A stretch of 64,000 bases of DNA. Source: Candidatus Neomicrothrix sp. UBA814. GTDB lineage: Bacteria > Actinomycetota > Acidimicrobiia > Acidimicrobiales > Poriferisodalaceae. Position numbers and translations under genes: made by a program. The notes beneath the pieces were generated by a model, which made no database searches, had not been told where the DNA came from, and worked only from the letters and a program-made list of their open reading frames with translations. The first letter of the stretch is position 1; every line of letters starts with the position of its first letter. The stretch spans positions 62,001-126,000 of the forward strand of contig DBIA01000021.1 of NCBI GenBank assembly GCA_002296525.1, read 5' to 3'. Of this stretch, positions 41,857 to 50,660 are shown in pieces.

Positions 41857-42021
41857 ATGGACATGGAAGTCCCTGAATCGATTATCTGCGTCGACTGCGG
41901 AGGGTTATGCGGTCTGATTAGTTTCGAAGAACCTGACGAAGGGTTTCAACCTGGCGACGTAGTGGCTTATCGCTGTAGAGACTGTCTCGACCGGTGGGAC
42001 ATTGTTATTGAGCCCGACTAG
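41857..42021 (+). CDS. Small zinc-ribbon protein (54 aa)
   Basis: A short plus-strand frame between rsmD and recG encodes 54 residues: MDMEVPESIICVDCGGLCGL, then an acidic middle, then VAYRCRDCLDRWDIVIEP. Two CxxC knuckles (C11-C14 and C40-C43) are spaced as in a rubredoxin-like zinc ribbon. It is divergent from rsmD (22 bases between starts) and convergent with recG (11 bases between stops), so it fills its gap precisely. The ribbon and tight fit argue for a real gene; the function is unknown. Confidence 0.65.
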   Translation: MDMEVPESIICVDCGGLCGLISFEEPDEGFQPGDVVAYRCRDCLDRWDIVIEPD

Positions 42022-42032
42022 GTCAAATTTCG

Positions 42033-44168
42033 CTATCCCCTTGAAAGGTTCTCCGCATCGTCGTCACGTCGCTCCACAAACCAACGGACCTCATCTTCAA
42101 GGAATCCGTGTTCATCTAACGAGCCTTGCACGTCGACAAGCTGTGTAGCTATATCGCGGGCGCGTTCAACCCAGATCCGATCTCTGGCTAACGACGCCAG
42201 CTTGAGATCATTTCGACCTGACTGTCGCTGTTCAAAAATAGTTCCCTCCCCTCGAAGTTCTAAGTCCCGCTCTGCCAGCGCAAAGCCATCAGTCGATTCC
42301 TCCAGCGCTCTGAGGCGCGCTTCGGCATCAGCTGATACTTCGTCGGTAGATACCAAAAAACAAACCGATTCGTGACTGCCTCTGCCTACTCTTCCGCGAA
42401 GCTGATGAAGCTGCGCTATGCCAAACCGGTCCGCAGACAAAATAACCATTGTTGTGGCATTGGGAACATCGACGCCAACTTCAATCACAGTGGTCGCAAC
42501 TAGAACGTCTAGATCGCCCTCCCGAAACGAGTCCATCGTCTTTTGTTTTTCGGCAGCACTCAGGCGACCGTGAAGGATGCCAACTCTCAACTCCGAAAGC
42601 TCGCCTTCGGCTAACTCTTCCCGCGTTTTCTCAGCAGAACTCGCGTCCAACTTGTCACTTTCTTCGATCAATGGACAAACCACGTAGGCCTGCCGTCCCT
42701 GACCGGCTTCGGAGCGAACATGTTCCCAGACGGACACAAGGTCTTTCGAAACCCAGCGCGTAGCAATCGGCGATCTACCCGGCGGGAGTTCATTCAATGT
42801 CGAGACTTCAAGATCACCGTAAACGGTCATAGCCGCAGTTCGAGGTATTGGGGTGGCGGTCATTACCAACAGATGAGGCAAACGCCCATCTTGCCGCCCA
42901 CGTTCCCTGAGAACAGATCTCTGTTCGACACCAAACCTGTGTTGTTCGTCAACAACGACCACGCTGAGAGAGTCAAAGTTGACGCCTTCTTGGATAAGGG
43001 CGTGCGTCCCAATGACAAGATCAACTCTGCCCTCCGACATTCCCCTTAGGATCTGACTTCGGTCCGTTCCGGTAACGCCATTAGTTAACAATTTGATCGA
43101 CAGGGGCCTCTTTCCGCTAAGCGTCGACTCATCCGACACTTCTAAATGTTTCGCCAACTCAAACAAATTGAGATGGTGCTGCTCAGCCAAGACTTCAGTA
43201 GGAGCCATAAGAGCACCTTGATGACCATCAGCAACAGCCACCAACATCGCATACATCGCCACTAGTGTTTTGCCCGCTCCAACATCGCCCTGGAGAAGTC
43301 GGTGCATCGGTTGATCCGACTCGAGATCAGCTCTGACCTCAGCAATTGTTCTCTGCTGTGCGGCGGTGAGCTCGAAAGGTAGACCTCTAATAAACTGATC
43401 GGGAAGCTCGCCCTGATTTGAGTGCTTCACGCCCAAAGCGTCGTGCAGGCGCTTCATTTTTCGCATGCGCAGGACGAGCTGCACTCTCAATAATTCGTCC
43501 AGTACCAGCCTGTCTCGAGCCCCAAGTACCTCTGACATCGAGTTGGGTTGATGAATCGCATCGAATGCGCTCATACGATCCATGAGACCCATCTTGTTGA
43601 GGAAGTCCTCAGGAATCGGATCTGCTATCTGTCGACCCCGACAGCGCCGCAAGGCTTCGCCGCACCAACGCCCTATATCCCAAGTTGTAAGTCCAGCCTT
43701 ACTCGACTGCGGGTAAATTGCCACGATCCGTCCGGTCCGATCCCCGACTAGGTCTACAAGGGGGTTCGTCATTTGAAGACGGCCTCGATAACGATCGACC
43801 TTTCCAAACAATGCAACCGTTAGGCCTTGAGAGAGTTGCTTGGCTCGCCACGCCTGATTGAAGAAGACCAATTCCACACTGCCGGTGTCATCGGATAATG
43901 ACGCTTCAACTATGGACCTCCGATTTCGGGTCCTTCGAGATGCGACACTTTCGATTTCACCTACAACCATTACCTCTTGACCTGGATGAACGTCACCAAG
44001 TTTGGCTTCGTGGCTTCGATCTATATATCGCCTTGGGTAGTGGGTGAGTAGCTCAAACACCGAGTGAATCTGCGCTTCTTCCAGAGAAGTTCGTCGCTGC
44101 TCGCCTACTCCTTGGAGTCGATCAACACCTATGGCGTCGAGTTCCCGCAAAGAGATCGGCTCTGTCAC
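42033..44168 (-). CDS. recG: ATP-dependent DNA helicase RecG
   Basis: RecG remodels stalled forks and Holliday junctions. The 711 residues have an N-terminal wedge OB domain (GQEVMVVGEIESVASR... at about 60-75), then the helicase core with Walker A LLQGDVGAGKTLVA, DEQHRFGVEQR (motif II), VMTATPIPRT (motif III) and LHQLRGRVGRG (motif VI), and the closing GQRQSG-like TIFEQRQSGRNDLKLA. Its start overlaps the fakA-like stop (ATGA). Confidence 0.96.
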   Translation of the reverse strand: MTEPISLRELDAIGVDRLQGVGEQRRTSLEEAQIHSVFELLTHYPRRYIDRSHEAKLGDVHPGQEVMVVGEIESVASRRTRNRRSIVEASLSDDTGSVELVFFNQAWRAKQLSQGLTVALFGKVDRYRGRLQMTNPLVDLVGDRTGRIVAIYPQSSKAGLTTWDIGRWCGEALRRCRGRQIADPIPEDFLNKMGLMDRMSAFDAIHQPNSMSEVLGARDRLVLDELLRVQLVLRMRKMKRLHDALGVKHSNQGELPDQFIRGLPFELTAAQQRTIAEVRADLESDQPMHRLLQGDVGAGKTLVAMYAMLVAVADGHQGALMAPTEVLAEQHHLNLFELAKHLEVSDESTLSGKRPLSIKLLTNGVTGTDRSQILRGMSEGRVDLVIGTHALIQEGVNFDSLSVVVVDEQHRFGVEQRSVLRERGRQDGRLPHLLVMTATPIPRTAAMTVYGDLEVSTLNELPPGRSPIATRWVSKDLVSVWEHVRSEAGQGRQAYVVCPLIEESDKLDASSAEKTREELAEGELSELRVGILHGRLSAAEKQKTMDSFREGDLDVLVATTVIEVGVDVPNATTMVILSADRFGIAQLHQLRGRVGRGSHESVCFLVSTDEVSADAEARLRALEESTDGFALAERDLELRGEGTIFEQRQSGRNDLKLASLARDRIWVERARDIATQLVDVQGSLDEHGFLEDEVRWFVERRDDDAENLSRG

Positions 44169-45802
44169 TCCACTCCAAAAAAGAACGGGTAATGGCTCTG
44201 CCCGCCTTTATGAACTTCAGTGTCTACTCCCGGTCGGTTTTCAGACATCCACTCTGTTACGGCGCGTACATCAGCATCAGTTGCCTCATCACCCGCAATT
44301 ACGGAAAGGATTTCGTCATGATCATCGACAAGCTGCTCTAGCAGCGCGGTCGCAGCTTGCGTCAGGGAGCTCCCTATCGAACATATACCGTCGCTATCCA
44401 AACCTATCCAGTCGCCCGTTGCTACTTCGCCGACACCGGTATTAGTCGGACGAACGGCCTGGGTTACCTCACCAACTTTCACTCCGTCAACGAGCTCAGT
44501 CATCGTTAGGGAATTCTGTGCCGCAGTAGCCTGCGGGTCATATCCGAGTAACGACGCCAAGCCTCCCGGGATTGAGATAGTTGGTATGACGACCACGGTC
44601 TTTGATGTCTCGGCGTCGACAGCTTGGGCTACGGCCACGATGTTCGAATTGTTTGGCAATATGAGAACTTCTTCGCCAGGCGCTCGCTCAACAGCATCTA
44701 GCAGTTCAGAGGTAGACGGGTTCATGCTTTGCCCACCCAGAACAAGCTCCTGGACACCAAGGTTGTGAAAGATTCGACTGATACCACTTGCCGGTGACAC
44801 TGCAACCACAGCACATGGCACTTCATCAGCCACAACTCTCTCGTCAATCTTTCCAACTTCTGCTGCCTCGCGAACCCATCTCTCCTCCATAACCTCTTCG
44901 CTTAGGTCAGTGACCCTTATCCGTTCCGGCCGTCCCACCTCGATTCCCGCCTCAATAGTCGGGCCAATGTCATTTGTATGTATATGACAGTTCCAAAGAC
45001 CATCTCCGCCAACCACGACGATTGAATCTCCCAGGCCAGCCCAAATCTTTTTAAATTCTTCGATCGACTGGTCCGGTGCGTTGAGTAGGTACATAACTTC
45101 GTACCGGAGTTCAGATAGTTCGTCACCGATAGGCGGTTCTGTCACAGCGACGAATGGCCCCTCTTCCGTTGCCTCCGGTAGTTCGCGTCCGTCGATAATC
45201 GAAAGAAACGCGTGCAACAACAAAAGGAATCCAGCTCCTCCTGCGTCGACTACCCCAGCTTCACGCAGCACCTCTAACTGTTCTGGCGTGCGATCTAGCG
45301 CAGCTTTCCCTTCTTCAAGAGCAAGTTCAACGGTTCGCAGTATCGATTCGGAATTTGCGGCGTCTCGTGCTGCTTTTGCAACTTCACGCACCACGGTAAG
45401 GATGGTGCCCTCTACCGGTTTCATCACTGAGCCGTCCGCTGCAACGCTTGCTTCGCTAAGGGCTACCGCTAGTACTTCCGCATCAATTTCATTTGCTTGA
45501 GCGAAGCGGTTGCTCATCCCCCTCAGCACTTGCGACAAAATGACACCGGAATTTCCGCGAGCACCCATCAGCGATCCATGTGAAATCGCACCGCACACCG
45601 CTGTCCTGTCGTTTGGGTCGACGCCGTTCAATTCCTCCAATACCGACGCCACAGTCAAGAACATATTGGTGCCCGTGTCACCGTCGGGCACTGGGTAGAC
45701 GTTTAGCCTATTGATCGACTCTTTGTGGTCTCCCAACGCAGCATGAAACATTGAGAGAGCTTCGACAACGTTTTTGGTAGTCAATGAGGAGACAGTTTCC
45801 AC
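44165..45802 (-). CDS. DAK2/DhaL-domain protein, fatty acid kinase FakA-like
   Basis: A 545-residue protein with an N-terminal DhaL (DAK2) ATP-binding domain: VYPVPDGDTGTNMFLT at residues 35-50, followed by RGNSGVILSQVLRGM and VDAGGAGFLLLLHAFL. The middle and C-terminal parts match the YloV/FakA family (GDSIVVVGGDGLWNCHIHTNDIG; LPNNSNIV; DEATDADVRAVTEWM). In Firmicutes FakA phosphorylates fatty acids presented by a DegV/FakB protein. No fakB gene is in this window. It is co-translated with recG (4-base overlap), an arrangement common in Actinobacteria and Firmicutes. Confidence 0.88.
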   Translation of the reverse strand: METVSSLTTKNVVEALSMFHAALGDHKESINRLNVYPVPDGDTGTNMFLTVASVLEELNGVDPNDRTAVCGAISHGSLMGARGNSGVILSQVLRGMSNRFAQANEIDAEVLAVALSEASVAADGSVMKPVEGTILTVVREVAKAARDAANSESILRTVELALEEGKAALDRTPEQLEVLREAGVVDAGGAGFLLLLHAFLSIIDGRELPEATEEGPFVAVTEPPIGDELSELRYEVMYLLNAPDQSIEEFKKIWAGLGDSIVVVGGDGLWNCHIHTNDIGPTIEAGIEVGRPERIRVTDLSEEVMEERWVREAAEVGKIDERVVADEVPCAVVAVSPASGISRIFHNLGVQELVLGGQSMNPSTSELLDAVERAPGEEVLILPNNSNIVAVAQAVDAETSKTVVVIPTISIPGGLASLLGYDPQATAAQNSLTMTELVDGVKVGEVTQAVRPTNTGVGEVATGDWIGLDSDGICSIGSSLTQAATALLEQLVDDHDEILSVIAGDEATDADVRAVTEWMSENRPGVDTEVHKGGQSHYPFFFGVE

Positions 45803-45985
45803 AAACGCCGATGCTACCGGTGAGCGGCACTATGAATAGGTGACTAATCCGAAAGCTAAACCTCCCCCCCATTGCTTTCAGCACTTGATAAGTTGTGCCC
45901 GCTTCTCTTAGCGCCCTAGGGTCAACATGGAAGCAAGCATTATTTTCCGAATTTTAAACTTCAGGAGCGCCACCGGAGGCCAGCT

Positions 45986-46231
45986 GTGCAGGGTGTCATA
46001 AAGTCATATGACCCACAATCGAGAACAGGCGTCGTAGTTGACGACGTCGACCGCTCTGAGTACGACCTCGCCCTCGATGCGCTTGAAGGTTCTGTTTTTC
46101 GGATGGTTAGACAGGGGCAGAGGGTCATTTTTGACCTCGACGAACAAGGATTAGCCACCCATCTTCGGTTGGGCAGCGAAGTGGACCTTGGTACACCTGA
46201 TTGGATCACAGCCGCGGGGGGCGACGCGTGA
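45986..46231 (+). CDS. Cold-shock-like (CSD) small protein
   Basis: An 81-residue protein starting at a GTG with GGAGG six bases upstream. MQGVIKSYDPQSRTGVVVDD is the start of a cold-shock/OB fold (G-x-I-K-x-Y/F-D-x-x-x-x-x-G). The usual RNP-1 (KGFGFI) is not present, since the strand after the glycine reads GVVVDDVDRSEY. The rest has GSVFRMVRQGQRVIFDLDEQG, consistent with a strand-rich barrel. It lies 53 bases upstream of pckG and could share its transcript. A link to PEP carboxykinase is only positional. Confidence 0.65.
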   Translation: MQGVIKSYDPQSRTGVVVDDVDRSEYDLALDALEGSVFRMVRQGQRVIFDLDEQGLATHLRLGSEVDLGTPDWITAAGGDA

Positions 46232-46284
46232 TCAGATGCTGGGGATTTGCCCCAGTTGACGCCTGAGAACCAGCGGAGGTCTGA

Positions 46285-48075
46285 ATGCCTGGAATGACCA
46301 CCAACCAAAACCTTCACGATTGGGTTGATAGCTGGGCCGAAGTGCTCACTCCCGACTCGATCTATTGGTGCGACGGAACAGAGGAAGAGTACGACCGATT
46401 CACCAATTCGATGGTGGAACAAGGGACTCTCTTGCCCTTAAACGACGCGAAAAGACCAAATAGCTTCCTAGCCCGATCTGACCCAGGCGACGTCGCCAGA
46501 GTCGAAGACAGGACATTTATCTGCACGGAAGATCCAATTGATGCTGGGGCCAACAACAACTGGCGTGACCCAGAATCCATGCGAGAGGAGATGCTCTCGT
46601 TGTTCAGGGGCGCCATGCAGGGTCGCACGATGTACGTTGTCCCATTCTCAATGGGGCCGTTGGGGTCACCTATCGCTCATATCGGTGTTCAACTTACTGA
46701 TTCACCGTACGTCGCTGCGTCGATGCGAATAATGACTCGTATGGGACAAGGCGCTTTAGATGCTCTCGGGGATCAGGCTTGGGTTCCATGTATCCACTCA
46801 CTGGGTGCGCCCCTAGCCAATGGCCAGGATGATGTTCCTTGGCCTTGCGATGCGGACAACAAGTACATTGTGCACTTCCCGGCAACTCGGGAAATTTGGT
46901 CCTACGGTTCCGGTTATGGGGGCAATGCCCTTCTCGGCAAGAAATGCTTCGCTCTTCGGATCGCTTCTACGATGGCTCGCGATGAAGGCTGGTTGGCTGA
47001 GCACATGCTTATAGTCGGAGTCACTCCTCCCGGGGGTGAAACCAAGTACGTCGCGGCAGCTTTCCCATCCGCTTGTGGCAAAACGAACATGGCGATGATG
47101 ATTCCATCCCTTCCGGGATGGAAAGTTGAAACAATTGGGGACGACATCGCGTGGATGAAATTCGGTGAAGATGGTCAGCTGTATGCCATAAATCCTGAAG
47201 CAGGGTTTTTCGGAGTTGCACCTGGCACAGGTCAAGAAACCAATCCGAACGCTTTAGCTACCCTGTCCGGAAATTGTGTATTTACAAATGTCGCCGAAAC
47301 TGACGACGGCGATGTTTGGTGGGAAGGACTTAGCGACGAGGCGCCGGCTCGTTTGATTGACTGGAAAGGCCAGACCTGGACTCCTGAATCGGAGAGTCCT
47401 GCTGCCCACCCCAACGCTCGATTTACTGTGCCTGCTTCCCAATGCCCATCGATCGCACCTTCCTGGGAAGATCCAGCTGGAGTTCCTATATCGGCCATTC
47501 TTTTCGGCGGGCGGCGAGCAACCACCGTCCCTCTGGTCGCAGAAGCTCTTAGCTGGGAACACGGGGTCTTCTTGGGGTCAGTGATGTCATCTGAAAAGAC
47601 TGCCGCAGCCGCGGGAACCGTCGGGCAAGTTCGCCGCGATCCATTCGCGATGCTGCCATTTTGCGGCTACAACTTCGGTGATTATTTCCAACATTGGCTT
47701 GATATCGGAGATCACCCCGGGGCAAATCTGCCGAAACTCTTCTACGTAAATTGGTTCCGTAAAAATGATGAGGGAAATTTCATTTGGCCTGGATTTGGCG
47801 AAAATGCAAGAGTTTTGAAATGGGTTTTAGAACGCATCAGCGGAACAACTGATGCCGTTGAAACTGCGATCGGAATGGTGCCGAAGCCTGAAGATTTAGA
47901 CGTCTCGGGACTCGACCTTGAGCCCGAAGAACTCCAAACTCTCTTGGCCGTAAATGAAGATGAGTGGAAAAGCGAGCTTGCGCTGATCGAAGAACATTAT
48001 GAGTCGATTGGCGAAAGACTTCCTGACCAGATGCGGGTTCAACTAAGCAGACTGTCCGAGCGACTAGCAGGCTGA
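46285..48075 (+). CDS. pckG: Phosphoenolpyruvate carboxykinase (GTP)
   Basis: GTP-type PEPCK interconverts oxaloacetate and PEP for gluconeogenesis and anaplerosis. The 596 residues have the kinase P-loop FPSACGKTNMAMM at about 262-274 with the catalytic Cys, IGDDIAWMKFGEDGQLYAINPEAGFFGVAPGT with metal ligands, RWFRKNDEGNFIWPGFGENARVL-like text with the GTP-binding region, and the DALGDQAWVPCIHSLG substrate segment. Length is typical. GGAGG precedes the ATG at the usual distance. Sole gluconeogenic gene in the window. Confidence 0.97.
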   Translation: MPGMTTNQNLHDWVDSWAEVLTPDSIYWCDGTEEEYDRFTNSMVEQGTLLPLNDAKRPNSFLARSDPGDVARVEDRTFICTEDPIDAGANNNWRDPESMREEMLSLFRGAMQGRTMYVVPFSMGPLGSPIAHIGVQLTDSPYVAASMRIMTRMGQGALDALGDQAWVPCIHSLGAPLANGQDDVPWPCDADNKYIVHFPATREIWSYGSGYGGNALLGKKCFALRIASTMARDEGWLAEHMLIVGVTPPGGETKYVAAAFPSACGKTNMAMMIPSLPGWKVETIGDDIAWMKFGEDGQLYAINPEAGFFGVAPGTGQETNPNALATLSGNCVFTNVAETDDGDVWWEGLSDEAPARLIDWKGQTWTPESESPAAHPNARFTVPASQCPSIAPSWEDPAGVPISAILFGGRRATTVPLVAEALSWEHGVFLGSVMSSEKTAAAAGTVGQVRRDPFAMLPFCGYNFGDYFQHWLDIGDHPGANLPKLFYVNWFRKNDEGNFIWPGFGENARVLKWVLERISGTTDAVETAIGMVPKPEDLDVSGLDLEPEELQTLLAVNEDEWKSELALIEEHYESIGERLPDQMRVQLSRLSERLAG

Positions 48076-48100
48076 TTCGAGTAGGGCCAGGGGTCCTGTG

Positions 48101-48457
48101 TTAGAGCAGCACAAGGGCGCGTATACCAAGTCCCATTATGAAAAGTCCGCCCCATCCATATAACGCATTTTGGTGTTGCTTCATCTGATTCTTGTAGCTG
48201 TACAGGATTGCTACTGTGACTGCTGACAGAACTCCGTAAAAGACATGAAACGACTGTGGGGCTCCCTCATTTGCGTTCAGGTGAAGCGCGGCGATTGTCA
48301 ATTGGACAAAGACCCAAAGCTGGAAAAACCCTGTGAACCACCACAACCACACTGTTTGTAGCCACGAAAGGCGGTTGGCGGTCAACGCCCATATTCCGGC
48401 TAAGCCATTTCCGATGACCAGCACCCAGCAAGCGAACACGTGGAACGTGCCAAGCAT
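48101..48457 (-). CDS. Small four-helix membrane protein
   Basis: A 118-residue protein with four likely membrane helices: FHVFACWVLVIGNGLAGIWA, TVWLWWFTGFFQLWVFVQL, FHVFYGVLSAVTVAILYSY and YGWGGLFIMGLGIRALVLL. Repeated F-H-V-F at the starts of helices 1 and 3 suggests an internal duplication of two-helix units and histidines that could bind a metal or haem; this is my reading, not a known assignment. It begins 7 bases after the DUF4145-like gene, so the two are an operon. Function unknown. Confidence 0.65.
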   Translation of the reverse strand: MLGTFHVFACWVLVIGNGLAGIWALTANRLSWLQTVWLWWFTGFFQLWVFVQLTIAALHLNANEGAPQSFHVFYGVLSAVTVAILYSYKNQMKQHQNALYGWGGLFIMGLGIRALVLL

Positions 48458-48464
48458 CAGCGTT

Positions 48465-48737
48465 TTAACTCGTTTGATCTGCGAGGAGATGCAAAAACAT
48501 GGTCAAGTTCTGGGCGTCACTGTGACCATCGATAAGTTGTAACTCTGCCGGGTTCTTCGAAGATTCTTCACTCATCGAGACCACGTCAAGAGCTCGAAGA
48601 AGACCTACAGGTGCACCTTGGTCAACCAAAGTTGCGACGTCGCGGGCTATATGCCGACCGCGAAGACCGCGTTCTTGAATGACTGAGCGAATAACTATTC
48701 TGAGAAGAGCGCAAGCTGAAGCAGGCGAAACTTCCAT
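48465..48737 (-). CDS. DUF4145-like protein
   Basis: A 90-residue helical protein reading SPASACALLRIVIRSVIQERGL and later SSKNPAELQLIDGHSDAQNLTMFLHLL. The A-x-A-x-L-L-R-x-x-I helix and the later helical hairpin are like DUF4145, a domain often fused to or encoded beside restriction, toxin or NTPase systems. The same frame stays open for about 30 codons upstream of the ATG with coding-like text (LYAEAQGV just before it), but I see no ATG, GTG or TTG there; a CTG is available next to the upstream racemase stop. So the N-terminus may be longer with a non-standard start, or the domain may be truncated. Confidence 0.6.
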   Translation of the reverse strand: MEVSPASACALLRIVIRSVIQERGLRGRHIARDVATLVDQGAPVGLLRALDVVSMSEESSKNPAELQLIDGHSDAQNLTMFLHLLADQTS

Positions 48738-48823
48738 GACTCCTTGCGCCTCCGCATAGAGGGGAACAAGGTTGTGGGGTAACCCGGCAGGCGCCCCGCC
48801 AAACTCAGGGTTGCTTTCCGCTG

Positions 48824-49969
48824 TCAGGCCACTGCCCCCACGTCGCGTAACTTCAAAATGTCATCAGCGTCATAGCCCGCGGATCGAAGAACTGCGTCAG
48901 TGTCTTGTCCCTCGTGCGATGGTGGGCCCTGTATCCCTTCTTTAGTGCGACTAAAGCGTGGAGACGGGTTGGGTTGCATGACTCCTGCTACTTCGGTGAA
49001 CACCTCGCGATGTTGATTGTGCGGGTGTTGAGGTGCTTCTGCCAACGAAAGAACCGGAGCGAAGCACACATCGGTGGCATCCATGATCTCACACCACTCG
49101 TCTCTTGATTTGGTCCTGAACACATCACCAATGCGCTCTTTCAATTCGGGCCAAGAACTTCTAGCCATCTGATCCGCAAATGCTTCGTCTTGTTCGAGTC
49201 CTGTTAGACGAAGAAGTTCGGAATAAAACTGCGGCTCGATTGATCCAATCGAAATGTACTTTCCGTCAGAGCATTCATATACGTCGTAGAAGTGGCTTCC
49301 TGTATCAAGCAAATTGGTTCCACGTTCGTCGTTCCACACGCCCATGGCTCTCATTGAGTGGAACATAGCCATCAAAGTGGCAGCTCCATCAACCATTGCC
49401 GCGTCGACTACTTGGCCCTGCCCTGATCGCTGTGCTTCTACTATCCCGCACGCGACACCGAATGCCAGCAACATACCTCCTCCGCCAAAATCACCGACGA
49501 GGTTAAGCGGGGGCACCGGTGCTTCTCCGTTACGACCAATGGGCTCGAGAGCGCCGGCTAGAGCGATGTAGTTAATGTCGTGCCCTGCCGCCATCGAATA
49601 AGGGCCTTCTTGCCCCCACCCTGTCATACGCCCGAAAACAAGCCGGGGGTTTCGCGCAAGACATTCTTCGGGGCCTAATCCCAATCGTTCCATAACTCCA
49701 GGGCGGAAACCTTCAATTAGCGCGTCGGCCGTCTCGATCAGTCGTAAAACGACCTCAACTCCTTCTGGGTTTTTTAAGTCCACACCGATGGAAGATCGCC
49801 CCCGGGCAAGTACATCCTTGGGGGGAGTGTCCGGGTCACCACCCGTAACGTTCCCAGCCCGGTCGATTCTGATGACCTCGGCGCCCATGTCGCTTAGCAT
49901 CATGCCGCAAAACGGCCCCGGGCCGATGCCTTGAAGTTCTATTACACGAATTCCCTGAAGTGGACCCAT
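48824..49969 (-). CDS. CaiB/BaiF family CoA-transferase, alpha-methylacyl-CoA racemase type
   Basis: A 381-residue CaiB/BaiF protein: LQGIRVIELQGIGPGPFCGMMLSDMGAEVIRI at the start, RGRSSIGVDLKNPEG, LIEGFRPGVMERLGLGP, and GQEGPYSMAAGHDINYIALAGAL. The GHDINY histidine and the Asp of NLVGDFGGGGML correspond to the catalytic pair of alpha-methylacyl-CoA racemase, and the usual CoA-transferase Asp arrangement is not evident. It likely epimerises 2-methyl-branched acyl-CoAs before beta-oxidation, for example in sterol or branched-chain lipid breakdown. It is about 70 bases downstream of the PPOX gene on the same strand. Confidence 0.88.
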   Translation of the reverse strand: MGPLQGIRVIELQGIGPGPFCGMMLSDMGAEVIRIDRAGNVTGGDPDTPPKDVLARGRSSIGVDLKNPEGVEVVLRLIETADALIEGFRPGVMERLGLGPEECLARNPRLVFGRMTGWGQEGPYSMAAGHDINYIALAGALEPIGRNGEAPVPPLNLVGDFGGGGMLLAFGVACGIVEAQRSGQGQVVDAAMVDGAATLMAMFHSMRAMGVWNDERGTNLLDTGSHFYDVYECSDGKYISIGSIEPQFYSELLRLTGLEQDEAFADQMARSSWPELKERIGDVFRTKSRDEWCEIMDATDVCFAPVLSLAEAPQHPHNQHREVFTEVAGVMQPNPSPRFSRTKEGIQGPPSHEGQDTDAVLRSAGYDADDILKLRDVGAVA

Positions 49970-50039
49970 ACACGTCTCCCTACATACGTCTCAGACAATC
50001 TAGTACTTAACCAACAGTTGCCCTTGCTCGCTGAATGTC

Positions 50040-50660
50040 TTACCAAAGCTCGTCGCTGTAGCGCTTTTCTAGCATTCGGTCATACTCAAGGGCGTCGAAA
50101 GAGTCATTGGTTGTTGCCGCCAACATCTCACCAGCTGATGGAACATCGCCGAAGCTCCGGGCTATATCACTATCCCAGATACCGGAACGGACTAATGCTT
50201 TCGAGCACTGGAAGTAGACCCGCTCCACCTTCACTTCGACCACCGTCTTAGGTGATTTTCCATCGACGGTAAAGGCTTCAATCAACTCTGGAGCAATAGA
50301 AATAGTGGCGCGACCATTAACCCGCATGGTCTCACCTATTCCTGGCACTAGAAACAGGAGCGCTATGCGGTCATCCTCGACAATGTTCCGCAAAGTATCG
50401 AGTCGGTTATTTCCTCTACGGTCAGCAAATTGAATTGTGTTTGCGTCAACAACGCGCACCACACTGCCCTGTTCGCCCCTAGGCGAACAATCAAGGCCCT
50501 CCATGCCAACAGTTGCAACGGCCATAAAGGGCGAGGCTTCGATAAAGGACTGATATTGAGAGTTGAGAGCGTCGATTTCTTTCGTGAGCGATCGGGGCGA
50601 GGCATCTCCGTATAGGGCATCAAGCTGCGTTATGTCTGTAATTAAGTTGGATGATGTCAT
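50040..50660 (-). CDS. PPOX-type FMN-binding flavoprotein
   Basis: A 206-residue split-barrel flavoprotein of the pyridoxamine-5'-phosphate-oxidase-like group. The segment YQSFIEASPFMAVATVGMEG and DCSPRGEQG start the barrel, FADRRGNNRLDTLRNIVED follows, and IALLFLVPGIGETMRVNGRA completes the FMN site. The pattern matches a mycobacterial-type family of FMN-dependent PPOX proteins, whose substrates are mostly unknown. Overlap with the upstream hydrolase by four bases (ATGA) implies coupling. Confidence 0.85.
   Translation of the reverse strand: MTSSNLITDITQLDALYGDASPRSLTKEIDALNSQYQSFIEASPFMAVATVGMEGLDCSPRGEQGSVVRVVDANTIQFADRRGNNRLDTLRNIVEDDRIALLFLVPGIGETMRVNGRATISIAPELIEAFTVDGKSPKTVVEVKVERVYFQCSKALVRSGIWDSDIARSFGDVPSAGEMLAATTNDSFDALEYDRMLEKRYSDELW

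Noticed and set aside
45803..45985. Missing rpmB between fakA-like and the cold-shock-like gene
   Set aside because: No L28-like frame was found in the gap, and its absence here is not unusual enough to call.
46813..47562. Minus-strand frames across pckG
   Set aside because: Shadows of a strongly conserved plus-strand gene.
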